DNA of 64,000 nucleotides from Planctomycetia bacterium (lineage in GTDB: Bacteria > Planctomycetota > Planctomycetia > Pirellulales > Thermoguttaceae): positions 168,023-232,022 of the forward strand of contig JAUNSJ010000001.1 of assembly GCA_030539295.1 (NCBI GenBank), in the 5' to 3' direction. Of the stretch, positions 33,980 to 42,303 are shown piece after piece. Numbering within the stretch: the first letter of the stretch is position 1; each line of letters opens with the position of its first letter. The position numbers were made by a program, and so were the translations under genes. The notes under the pieces were generated by a model. It was not told where the DNA came from. It searched no databases and was given only the letters and a program-made list of their open reading frames with translations.

Positions 33980-36900
33980 ATGAAACGATTATGTTTTATT
34001 GTCGGTTTGTGTTTCATGACATTATTGTCGTCTGGCATTTTCGCGCAGGAACAGGCACAATTTCCTGGCAACAATAATGACAGACCCATGAACACGCCGG
34101 AAACGGTTCGGCGTTCGATTAATGACGCGATCGCCCAGTTCGGGAGCGATTACCCGAACGGTGAAGCCTGGCTTAAAGAGCTGGACCAACTGGAGCAGGA
34201 ACGGGCAGGCCTGGCCGAAGCGGACGTTCCGGCCTGGACCGCTAAGTTCAGTGCGTTTGCCCGTAAAGCTCTCCTGGCCAATCCGCTTCTGGATTTTGAC
34301 CGTATTCTCGTTCTTCAGGCAAGTCGTCTGCCTACCCCAAACGATAATTTTCTGACACTCGACAAGGCACCAAAGAGCGGCTGGGATTGCGAGTTTCAAA
34401 TTCTCTCCGACCTCCGCGCGGAGGACCCGAAGTTGGACCTGGTCTTCAAACCGGAAGAGGGACGCCCTATTGCCGAGCCTGACCTGCATTGGGATGCACG
34501 TCATGTCATTTTTTCCTCAATCGCCCCGGAAAATGGACGCTGGGGTGTCTTCGAACTTGACCTTGATACCGGAACCACAACGCTCCTGACGCCAACGACG
34601 GAACCTGATGTCGACTTCTTCGATGCCTGTTACGCTCCCGACGGCGCCATTATTACCTGTTCCAATGCGGGTAAGCAGGGCCTGCCCTGCATTAATGGTT
34701 CTGACCCCATGGCCGATATCTATCGTGTGGAACGCGACACAAAAAAAGTGCGACAGCTGACTTTCGAGCAGGATAGCGACTGGCATGTAACTCCTTTATC
34801 CAACGGGCGAATCATGTACCTGCGCTGGGAATACAGCGACATTATGCACTATTACAGCCGGATCCTTTTTCATATGAATCCGGACGGCACGAATCAGGCA
34901 GAACTGTACGGAAGCGGCTCACTGTTCCCGACCGCGTTTAAGTATGCCCGGGAAATTCCCGACTCCTCGCAGATCGTGGGCGTTGGCAGTGGCCATCATG
35001 GTCGTGGCGACGTGGGACGGCTGCTCATTATTGACCCGACTATCGCCCGAAAATATCCTTTCCGCTTTCATCCGACCGATAAGGTGTGGGGCAAAGAGGG
35101 AACGCAATACGATTGCCATCCGGAAATTTTCCCCATGGAAAAGACCGGCTGCGTTCAGGAGATTCCCGGCTACGGCCAAGACGTTGTGGGCAATGTCCTG
35201 GATATGCAATCGACCGGCTTGAAGTACAATTTCGCGTTTCCCTGGCCGTTGTCGGAGACCTACTTCCTCGTCAGCTGTCAGATCGCCGGTGATGAGTCGA
35301 CCTACGGTTTGTATCTCGTTGATATTTTTGATAATATGACCTTGATTAAGAAGATTCCCAATAAGGGACTTTTCTATCCCCTGGCCTTGGAAGAACGGCC
35401 CGTGCCCCCGGTGCTGCCCGACCGGTACCAGGAAGGCGACCCGAACGCAACCGTCTTTATTACCGACGTTTACAATGGGGTTGGTACGCAAACCGTGCCC
35501 CGCGGAACGATCAAGGGACTTAAGGTATTTGGCTATCATTTTGCCTATCTGAACTCGGGAGGCCACGAGTCGGTCGGCGTACAGAGCAGTTGGGATATTA
35601 AGCGTCTGCTCGGTTATGTTCCGGTCGAGGAAGACGGGAGTGCCTTCTTTAAAATTCCGGCCAATACCCCGGTTTCGATACAACCTGTGGACAAAGACGG
35701 CGCGGCCGTACAGCTGTTCCGTTCCTGGTTCGTTGGCATGCCGGGCGAAAACGTCAGTTGTAATGGCTGCCATGAATCGCAACTCGATGCAACGCCTTCT
35801 GTTTTGACGACAGCGGCGCGACGGGCACCCGATGAACTGGTGGATTACCTGGGACCTAAACGGAGTATTACGTTCGAACTTGACCTGTATCATCGTGTAG
35901 TGAAAAAATATTGCATTGGCTGTCACGATGGCAGTAAAGACGATCGTCCGTCCTTTGCGACCGCGAAAAGCGCGTACGACAATATCCATCCGTTCGTTCG
36001 CCGCCCAGGCCCGGAAACGGATCTGGAAGTCTTGCCCGCTTGTGAATATCACATTTCGACCAGTGAGCTCTGGCAGATGCTGGAAAAGGGCCATTACAAC
36101 GTTAAGCTCGACGACGAATCCAAGCGCCTCATTGCGAACTGGGTCGATTTCAATGCGCCTTGGCGCGGACATTGGGACAACGCCACGGAGTCAAAACGCC
36201 GTTTGGAACTCTCGGAAATGTACGCAAATGTTAACGTCAATATTGAAGACGAATACACGCGTCTTCTGGACGCCATGCGAGCCGCACCCGACCCGGAATT
36301 CGTTCAGCCGGAGGAGTATGTCAAGCCGACCGACGAACTGGCTTCCGACTGGACCTTTGACGAGAATACGGCTCGCGAACTCCAGAAACAGGCGGCTGAC
36401 GGTGGCGCCGTGAGTAAGCAGATTGACCTGGGGAACGGCGTTACCATGGACTTCGTATTGATTCCGGCCGGAACCTTTGTTATGGGCAGTCTGGACGGAT
36501 ATCCGGACGAATCGCCACGCAAGGTCGTTCGCATTGAAAAGCCTTTCTGGATGAGCACAACAGAAGTAACCAACGAGCAGTACAATGTTTATGACCCAGA
36601 GCATGATACTCGCTATATTGAAGAACATGGTAAGGACCACATTGTTCCGGGCTATATTGCCAACCATCCAAAACAGCCGGTATCGCGTGTCTCCTGGAAA
36701 GAAGCCAATGAATTTGTAAACTGGTTGCGAGGCAAAGGGTTGGCTGCGGCCATGCCTACGGAAGCGGAGTGGGAATGGGCAGCTCGCTGCGGATCTGGCG
36801 ATAAATTTTACTTCGGAACGTTCGACGTCGATTTCTCAAAGTATGCCAATCTGGCCGACGCCGGTCGCCGGACGTTGTATAACATCTGGGAAGCTGGCGC

Positions 36901-37258
36901 GACGATTCACATACGACGCCCCTACCCGGAAAACAGTGTTTTCCCACTCCGTGACGACCGATTCACCGATAACTGGTTTACCGTCGATTTCGTCGCGCAG
37001 TGCACGCCCAATGCTTGGGGACTTTTTGATATGATTGGTAACGTAAGTGAGTGGACTCGCTCGCTTTACAAACCTTATCCGTATCAGGAGAACGCTCTGG
37101 CCGATGCCAACACGTTTGCCGAAGACGACCGGACCGTTGCCCGTGGCGGATCCTGGGCCGACCGGCCAAAGGTGACCGGAAGTGCAACTCGCTATGCGTA
37201 CCTTCCGTGGCAAAAAGTGCATAATGTGGGTATCCGCGTTATTTTGGAGACGCCGTAA
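33980..37258 (+). CDS. Exported HzsA-like propeller cytochrome fused to a formylglycine-generating-enzyme (sulfatase-modifying) domain
   Basis: This 1092-residue protein starts with a Sec signal (SSGIFAQE) after an excellent GGAG site. Residues about 100-560 resemble the TolB/hydrazine-synthase-alpha propeller (DLHWDARHVIFSS, TPLSNGRIMYLRWEYSD). Two c-heme motifs follow: CNGCH at residues 594-598 and CIGCH at 645-649. From about residue 823 a complete SUMF1/FGE-type domain runs to the end (MDFVLIPAGTFVMGS, MSTTEVTNEQY, PTEAEWEWAARCG, GNVSEWT, VARGGSWADR, IRVILE). HzsA-related proteins are widespread in non-anammox Planctomycetes, so this is not evidence of hydrazine synthesis. The FGE-like domain may be structural or bind a ligand, since the oxygen/copper-dependent FGE cysteines are not obvious. 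Confidence 0.83.
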   Translation: MKRLCFIVGLCFMTLLSSGIFAQEQAQFPGNNNDRPMNTPETVRRSINDAIAQFGSDYPNGEAWLKELDQLEQERAGLAEADVPAWTAKFSAFARKALLANPLLDFDRILVLQASRLPTPNDNFLTLDKAPKSGWDCEFQILSDLRAEDPKLDLVFKPEEGRPIAEPDLHWDARHVIFSSIAPENGRWGVFELDLDTGTTTLLTPTTEPDVDFFDACYAPDGAIITCSNAGKQGLPCINGSDPMADIYRVERDTKKVRQLTFEQDSDWHVTPLSNGRIMYLRWEYSDIMHYYSRILFHMNPDGTNQAELYGSGSLFPTAFKYAREIPDSSQIVGVGSGHHGRGDVGRLLIIDPTIARKYPFRFHPTDKVWGKEGTQYDCHPEIFPMEKTGCVQEIPGYGQDVVGNVLDMQSTGLKYNFAFPWPLSETYFLVSCQIAGDESTYGLYLVDIFDNMTLIKKIPNKGLFYPLALEERPVPPVLPDRYQEGDPNATVFITDVYNGVGTQTVPRGTIKGLKVFGYHFAYLNSGGHESVGVQSSWDIKRLLGYVPVEEDGSAFFKIPANTPVSIQPVDKDGAAVQLFRSWFVGMPGENVSCNGCHESQLDATPSVLTTAARRAPDELVDYLGPKRSITFELDLYHRVVKKYCIGCHDGSKDDRPSFATAKSAYDNIHPFVRRPGPETDLEVLPACEYHISTSELWQMLEKGHYNVKLDDESKRLIANWVDFNAPWRGHWDNATESKRRLELSEMYANVNVNIEDEYTRLLDAMRAAPDPEFVQPEEYVKPTDELASDWTFDENTARELQKQAADGGAVSKQIDLGNGVTMDFVLIPAGTFVMGSLDGYPDESPRKVVRIEKPFWMSTTEVTNEQYNVYDPEHDTRYIEEHGKDHIVPGYIANHPKQPVSRVSWKEANEFVNWLRGKGLAAAMPTEAEWEWAARCGSGDKFYFGTFDVDFSKYANLADAGRRTLYNIWEAGATIHIRRPYPENSVFPLRDDRFTDNWFTVDFVAQCTPNAWGLFDMIGNVSEWTRSLYKPYPYQENALADANTFAEDDRTVARGGSWADRPKVTGSATRYAYLPWQKVHNVGIRVILETP

Positions 37259-37424
37259 CCAACCGCAGTCTCCTCCGTAAAGAACAGGGAAAGTTTTTCA
37301 CGTTGGTGGTCGATTGTCAACTGTCCATGTCCGACCGTGTCAGGGCGACACGCTCCAAGAGCGAAGTCGGACGTGGCCGGACAAGACGGGATCATCAGTG
37401 CAGATTTTATTTGTGGAGAAAAGT

Positions 37425-39317
37425 ATGACACGAAATTTCGTTGGGTTTGTTTACGTTACCGGATTGTCGCTCCTTCTATTCTGTGGGGTCGTGGCTCCTC
37501 CAAATCGACTGACAGCCTTCGAGGAAGCTCATCTCATTCTGGTCCAGGAAGAGAAATCGCCTGACGCTGCTCCCGAGGAAAACTCCCTTGAAATCGAGAC
37601 GGAAGTACCGGAAAACGCGTCTGATGAAGACCCCGGCGACGACTCTGCCGAAATGGAGGGAGAAGCGCTCGAGGAAGGAGTGCCAGAGGAGAACGATTCC
37701 GTCGTTGTGGAAGAAGAGGACGCCGTCGTCTCCGAGACGGAGCAAGAGCTTGCCACGGTCGCTGCCAGCAGTGCCGACGACCTTTTGAACTTGGCGACCG
37801 ACCTGAAACTGTCCGCAACAAGCGTTTTCGATCTGACCAAGGTCATTATGTATTGCTCCCAGGCGGAAGCGAAAGGACTCTCGGAAGAAAACGTCGAGTT
37901 CTGCCGTCAGCTGAAAGTATCCACCCAGCTTCAGCGGGGGCTGGCTATTGCAAAATTCTTCATGGTCGATGATGATACGATCTGGGAGACACGACGCGGA
38001 TGGCAATTACAACGGAAAATGGCCTTGGAAGACCTGGAAGCCGCCGTGGCCGACATGCCCGATGTCGCTACCGCTCAACTCGCCATTGGACGCTTGCAAA
38101 TGCTACCCGAGGGTGACCGTGACAAAGCACGCGAAGCTTTCGATAAGGCAATTGAATGTGCCGACAATGAGCCGGAGGTCCTTGCCGAATCCCTGAAATA
38201 CCGCGCCGCGCTCGAAGAGGATTCTCAGAAGCAACTCGACTTCTACCAGCGGGCACTGGAATTGGCCCCGGAAAATGCCAATGTCCTCGCCCTCATGGCC
38301 GACCATTGGCTAACCGCTAAAAATTATGGCAAAGCTCTTGAATGTATCGACAAGGCCATTGAGACTGAACCCGACAACATCCAGTTCAAGAAGACCAAAG
38401 CTTTCGTGCTGGCCGCCGACGGTCAAAAGGAAGCCGCGGAAAAACTCTTCGACGAAGTTCTCATCGGCAGCGAAGATGATATTATGCTGCAGATAGAAAA
38501 AGGACAATTCCTGCTCTCACTGCACGAAGAAGCCAAGGCAATCGAGCATTTCACGAAACTGATCGAGCGCTATCCGCAGTTGCCGGGGTTATACTACTTC
38601 CGCGCTATTGTGTATTCCCAACTTAAAGACTACAAGAAGGCGCATAAAGATGTGAATCAGTGCCTGCGAATCGATATGGAATTTTCCGAGGCGCTTCAAT
38701 TAAAAGCCGTCCTCTTCCTGCAGGAGGAGAAATACAAGGACGCGATTCGCCTGTTCGAGAGTATGTGCCGCAAGAAGCCAGGCGACGTCGCTTGTGTGAC
38801 CCAGCTGGCGTATGCCCAAGCGAAAAGTGGCGATAAAGACGCCGCCTTTGACACGCTCGCGAAGCAGTTGGAGAAGAATCCCGACGACTGTGAAGTTCTG
38901 CGATGCCGGGGCGATATTGAACTCATGTACGGACTCTGGCAGGAGACTATTGCCACGTACGACCGGCTCCTCGAACTTAACCCGAACGACAGCGGGGTCC
39001 TGAATAATTACGCCTGGCTCTTGGCAACCTCTCCCGAAGATTCTGTCCGCGACGGTAAACGGGCATTGGAATACGCGACGAAAGCGGCCGAGCTTTCCTG
39101 GTTCGCCGAAGCTCATATCCTGAGTACACTCGCGGCCGCCTATGCCGAACTCGGTGACTTCGACCTCGCTCTCGAATGGGCCACCAAGGCCATCGAAATT
39201 GCTACCCGGGAACAGCACGAAAAGCTTGAAGAGCTTCAGAAAGAGCCCGAGTCCTATAAGGAAAAGAAGCCATGGCGCGAAATTCCTGAAATGCTCCGCG
39301 AAAAAAAGGCACAATAA
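37425..39317 (+). CDS. Exported or membrane-anchored TPR-repeat protein
   Basis: This 630-residue protein has a signal/anchor segment (VYVTGLSLLLFCGVVAP), then an extremely Glu/Asp/Ser-rich stretch (about residues 35-110). From about residue 200 to 600 it has some eight to ten tetratricopeptide repeats (ALECIDKAIETEPDN, AIEHFTKLIERYP, TIATYDRLLELNPND, ALEWATKAIEIA). TPR solenoids mediate protein-protein contacts. It probably works as a scaffold in the periplasm. The ATG at 37425 is selected over an upstream start because GGAG sits 6 nt before it and the signal begins there. It follows the HzsA-like gene by about 165 bp. Confidence 0.85.
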   Translation: MTRNFVGFVYVTGLSLLLFCGVVAPPNRLTAFEEAHLILVQEEKSPDAAPEENSLEIETEVPENASDEDPGDDSAEMEGEALEEGVPEENDSVVVEEEDAVVSETEQELATVAASSADDLLNLATDLKLSATSVFDLTKVIMYCSQAEAKGLSEENVEFCRQLKVSTQLQRGLAIAKFFMVDDDTIWETRRGWQLQRKMALEDLEAAVADMPDVATAQLAIGRLQMLPEGDRDKAREAFDKAIECADNEPEVLAESLKYRAALEEDSQKQLDFYQRALELAPENANVLALMADHWLTAKNYGKALECIDKAIETEPDNIQFKKTKAFVLAADGQKEAAEKLFDEVLIGSEDDIMLQIEKGQFLLSLHEEAKAIEHFTKLIERYPQLPGLYYFRAIVYSQLKDYKKAHKDVNQCLRIDMEFSEALQLKAVLFLQEEKYKDAIRLFESMCRKKPGDVACVTQLAYAQAKSGDKDAAFDTLAKQLEKNPDDCEVLRCRGDIELMYGLWQETIATYDRLLELNPNDSGVLNNYAWLLATSPEDSVRDGKRALEYATKAAELSWFAEAHILSTLAAAYAELGDFDLALEWATKAIEIATREQHEKLEELQKEPESYKEKKPWREIPEMLREKKAQ

Positions 39318-39342
39318 GAATCGCAGCACGTGTTTACGGGAG

Positions 39343-39692
39343 CGACTGCTCGCAGGTCGCTCCCCAACAACAACGAAAAGAGACTTGCCAACACAACTTA
39401 ATGACCGTGGGCGAAGCCTTATTAAAAGATTTTGACGCCTTCCCGACTGCTCGCAGATCGCTCCCCAGCAACAACGAAAAGAGATTTGCCAAAACAACTT
39501 AATGACCGTGGGCGAAGCCTTATTAAAAGATTTTTGACGCCTTCCCGACTGCTCGCAGGTCGCTCCCCAGCAATAACGAAAAGAGACTTGCCAAAACAAC
39601 TTAATGACCGTGGGCGAAGCCTTATTAAAAGATTTTGACGCCTTCCCGACTGCTCGCAGGTCGCTCCCCAGCAACAACGAAAGAGACTTGCC
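39343..39692. repeat. Tandem repeat block, 3.4 copies of a 101-102 bp unit
   Basis: Units start at 39343, 39445, 39547 and 39648 (the last one partial). They are nearly identical and differ by a few substitutions and one extra T. Each begins GACTGCTCGCAGGTCGCTCC and contains TTAATGACCGTGGGCGAAGC. The first unit, with the GGGAGCGAC before it, can form a hairpin with GTCGCTCCC (about 39338-39364). The block fills most of the gap between the TPR gene and a convergent gene. There are no unique spacers, so it is not a CRISPR array. Confidence 0.9.
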
Positions 39693-39773
39693 GCCTGACG
39701 CCCCATAAAGCCTCCATTACCCCCAATCGAAACCAGGAGCGTAGGCTTGGACGGAGAGTCGTAAGGAAGCGAA

Positions 39774-40613
39774 TCAGGGAACGAACTGCGAGGTTACGTT
39801 ATCGCCAACGCGAAACGTCCCGCGTCGGAATTCTGGAATGAGTTCGCAAACGGCTCTGTTAGGTTCAAGAGCGACAACCTGAATGCGGCCCAGATAGGTT
39901 TTCTCACGATAGACCTCCAGGAGATTGCCCAGCGCCAGACCATCGCTGGTTCCCAGGGAAATGGTCAGAAGGTGGCCGTCGTCCTTTTGCAGGTCGAGAA
40001 TGATGCCTTCAACGACAAAAGGAGGCGTGGTCGGATAGAAGGACGGGTCCGCTTGCAGACCTTTTTTGTCCAAGACGATTTTTGCCTTTTCATAAAGGGC
40101 AACGAGTTCCGCATTCTTGGTTTGTATATTTTCAATGACAGACGTCTGGTCGTATTGCTTATTGACGGTCATGGTAAGGTCGCGGAGATAACCGGCGCGT
40201 AACTTGCGTGCACGTTCCAGTTCCGCGGACAGGACTTCAATAATATTACGGTTTTCTGTTATAGTGGCACTATTAGCCGTCATATCATCGACCTGCTTTT
40301 GCAGGTCTTTTTCGTACTTGTCGAACGCGTCAAAGAGGGATTGATATTTGGAAACGATTTCACTTTGCTGCTGCGTAAGGATCTCTATAGCGGCGTTATG
40401 CTGTTCCCGGGCCGTTTGAAGCTGCTCCGACAATTCCGTATTGATGGTCGTGAGCGCGTTTTTATCGCTTTCAAGGGAGTTGACCTTCTCCTGATGGGCG
40501 ATAGCGACCTTGCGCCAGTCCTCATGCCGGGCCAGAATGGTCAAGGCCAAGGCAAGGACGACAATACTCATAGTCGAAATAACGCCGACGAAAATTTTAC
40601 CGACGAGGTTCAT
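39774..40613 (-). CDS. Membrane-anchored coiled-coil protein, paralog B
   Basis: This 279-residue protein has an N-terminal membrane helix (GVISTMSIVVLALALTILA), a long coiled coil (about residues 40-180, heptads rich in Glu, Gln, Leu, Ala) and a C-terminal beta domain (TYLGRIQVVALEPNRAVCEL, then GDNVTSQF). It is a clear paralog of the protein at 40879-41715, sharing MNL(V/I)GKIFVG at the start and the YLGRI block at the end. The layout recalls MreC (membrane helix, coiled coil, beta barrels), but homology is not established. The small membrane protein at 40665 lies between the two paralogs, and the three appear to form an operon. Function unknown; an envelope scaffold is a guess. Confidence 0.75.
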   Translation of the reverse strand: MNLVGKIFVGVISTMSIVVLALALTILARHEDWRKVAIAHQEKVNSLESDKNALTTINTELSEQLQTAREQHNAAIEILTQQQSEIVSKYQSLFDAFDKYEKDLQKQVDDMTANSATITENRNIIEVLSAELERARKLRAGYLRDLTMTVNKQYDQTSVIENIQTKNAELVALYEKAKIVLDKKGLQADPSFYPTTPPFVVEGIILDLQKDDGHLLTISLGTSDGLALGNLLEVYREKTYLGRIQVVALEPNRAVCELIPEFRRGTFRVGDNVTSQFVP

Positions 40614-40664
40614 GAGGAAAGCTCCGTAAAAAACGATTATCTAATAGTAAAGGACCGGGAATCG

Positions 40665-40901
40665 CTACTGTTGATAGGAAATCAAATCGAGGTACATCAT
40701 GACGCATGCGGCGATCAAGATGAGCCAGGCAAGCAACAGAATGAGCGTATACTTGTCGGCCGGGATTTTCTTCTTGGCCACACCGGTCTTGCCGGAAGCA
40801 GATTTTGTCTGCTTGGCCGCTTTGATTTTTTTCTCTTTTTTCGGTTTGGGAGCCTTGGGCTCTTTGACCTTCTTATTCTTACTTAAACTCAACGCAGACA
40901 C
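40665..40901 (-). CDS. Small Lys-rich single-pass membrane protein
   Basis: This 78-residue protein starts at a GTG (40901) placed 6 nt after AAGGAGG, a ribosome site located inside the 3' end of the preceding coiled-coil gene; the two overlap by 23 bp. The first 45 residues are very rich in Lys, Ala and Pro (cytoplasmic by the positive-inside rule). One membrane helix follows (YTLILLLAWLILIAACVMMY). No family is recognised. Its place between two paralogous coiled-coil proteins suggests that all three form one complex. Confidence 0.7.
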   Translation of the reverse strand: MSALSLSKNKKVKEPKAPKPKKEKKIKAAKQTKSASGKTGVAKKKIPADKYTLILLLAWLILIAACVMMYLDLISYQQ

Positions 40902-41715
40902 GGTCACCCTCCTTTATTTCTCCCTGTTGAAATTGCGGGAGTACTTGACAGACGGCCCTTCCCGGCTCCACGGTCACAACTTCAATGCGACCGAGATAGG
41001 TGGACTCGCGATAGACTTCCAATGTATGTTTCGGCTTAAGCCCGGAATCCTCACCAGCGGTAATCATAACCAGTGGCTTGGGCCCCAGCTTAACGGCTTC
41101 GACCGTAGCGTCGATCGGAAACGCCGGCTTCGTGTCATACAGTTCGGGAGCAGCGTCCAGCTTATTCATATCAAGAACAGCCTTGGCTTTTTGGAAATCG
41201 GCTTCCAAGTCGGCATTTTTCTTCTGCAAATCGCCAATTTCGGCGGCGTTTTCGTGCATGGTACTGACAGCTTCGGCCAGTTTGCGGAGGTATTCCGCGC
41301 GATCCTGCTGCGCCGCGGCTAATTCACTGGAAAGCGACTCTATATTAGTCGACAACTCACTTATGGTCTCGTTATTGGCGGTGAGCACCACCGTACGTGC
41401 ACGAATATCAGATTCCAGTTCAGAATTCTTCTCTTCCAACTGTGTCCCGGTCACAGCCAGGGAATCGGCTTTTGTCTTTAATGCGGCTACCGTACGCTGA
41501 TACGCGTCTTTTTCTTCCGTTATGGTCTTGATTAATGCCGCCTTTTCGTCGGCAAGCTGGAGTTTCTTGTCTTCGGCCGGCTTGATTTTCGCCTCTATGG
41601 TGGCCGCGTTCGCCTTCCAGTTTTTATGAGACGCGTAAAGAACGACTGAAAATGTCAGAAAAACCAGACTCATAAACGCTATGAGACCAACAAATATTTT
41701 TCCGATAAGGTTCAT
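40879..41715 (-). CDS. Membrane-anchored coiled-coil protein, paralog A
   Basis: This 278-residue protein has the same plan as its paralog at 39774: N-terminal MNLIGKIFVG with a membrane helix, a long coiled coil (about residues 35-180), and a C-terminal beta domain containing TYLGRIEVVTVEPGRAVCQV and EGDRVCVEF. The coiled coil faces the periplasm by the positive-inside rule. No named family is recognised. It is translated ahead of the small membrane protein, whose ribosome site it contains. Promoter at 41926-41955, upstream of a possible 55-residue gene. Confidence 0.75.
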   Translation of the reverse strand: MNLIGKIFVGLIAFMSLVFLTFSVVLYASHKNWKANAATIEAKIKPAEDKKLQLADEKAALIKTITEEKDAYQRTVAALKTKADSLAVTGTQLEEKNSELESDIRARTVVLTANNETISELSTNIESLSSELAAAQQDRAEYLRKLAEAVSTMHENAAEIGDLQKKNADLEADFQKAKAVLDMNKLDAAPELYDTKPAFPIDATVEAVKLGPKPLVMITAGEDSGLKPKHTLEVYRESTYLGRIEVVTVEPGRAVCQVLPQFQQGEIKEGDRVCVEFK

Positions 41716-41742
41716 ACAACAACCTCTTCCTGTTCCGCTTGC

Positions 41743-41910
41743 TTAAAGTATCTGTTTAAGGAGGCCACCGCTACGTTCCCGTTTCAGCAGCCTTCTTCGT
41801 TCTTTCGGACGAATCCCCATTCGGTTCCTGGGGGACCAGAACTGTCGTTGTGCCTCCTCGGCCAACACTTCGTCTGCCCCAAAGGGCAGAATGAAAAGTC
41901 GCAATGGCAC
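41743..41910 (-). CDS. Possible small basic protein
   Basis: A 55-codon frame opens at a GTG with AGGAG 5 nt upstream and ends 27 bp before the coiled-coil gene. The product is very basic at its C-terminus (RPKERRRLLKRERSGG). The promoter's predicted start site nearly coincides with the ribosome site, so the leader would be extremely short. It may be a real regulatory or structural small protein or a fortuitous frame in a leader. Confidence 0.4.
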   Translation of the reverse strand: MPLRLFILPFGADEVLAEEAQRQFWSPRNRMGIRPKERRRLLKRERSGGLLKQIL

Positions 41911-41925
41911 CAGCTCTCCTGTCTT

Positions 41926-41955
41926 ATTATAATCGAAACAGGGCCCTTCTGTCAA
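41926..41955 (-). promoter_or_regulatory. Consensus sigma70 promoter for the coiled-coil operon
   Basis: On the minus strand TTGACA (41955-41950) and TATAAT (41931-41926) are exact consensus boxes 18 bp apart. Confidence 0.75.
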
Positions 41956-42303
41956 CTAAAATATCGGCTGAAAGTGGAAACTCTCTAAATATTTTTACCC
42001 ATTATACCAAATATACCGGAATAACAAGGGGTAAGGACCTCTCCTGCCTCCGGTTATTTAGGGTTATTTGGTAAAACAGACAAAATAAGCACGCTACAAG
42101 CCCCTCCCCTCTTCCATCCACCTATGCGAGTAACCAGGGAGAACTGCGTATACCTGAAAAACTGTATAATCTGGAGGGTATACACAGTCACGGTAGACAC
42201 ACCCGCAGCGGGCGGTGCTTGCAAGGCAGGAACGGTTTTGGCCGGTTCCCGACCTGTAACCAGTCGGGAACATGGGCAGCCGGGAACACAAACAAGCGGA
42301 AAG
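41956..42303. other. Gene-free region downstream of the second ceramidase-fold gene
   Basis: Apart from the hairpin at 42245-42271, nothing is supported. A short plus-strand frame here continues antisense into the hydrolase gene and has no ribosome site. Confidence 0.4.
42245..42271. terminator. Hairpin after the ceramidase-fold gene
   Basis: A perfect 9-bp GC-rich stem (GTTCCCGAC with its complement, 9-nt loop) lies 33 bp after the stop. No T run follows, so it may be a transcript 3'-end stabiliser rather than an intrinsic terminator. Confidence 0.45.

Noticed and set aside
33980..37258. Hydrazine synthase and anammox metabolism
   Set aside because: Only an HzsA-related chain fused to an FGE-type domain is present; no HzsB/HzsC or hydrazine dehydrogenase genes are nearby, and such relatives are common in non-anammox Planctomycetes.
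38700..39677. Long minus-strand frame across the tandem repeats into the TPR gene
   Set aside because: It is antisense to a well-supported TPR gene. The open length comes from the 102-bp repeat keeping the frame, and it has no ribosome site.
39343..39692. Possible CRISPR array
   Set aside because: The whole 101-102 bp unit repeats; there are no short repeats with unique spacers and no cas genes.
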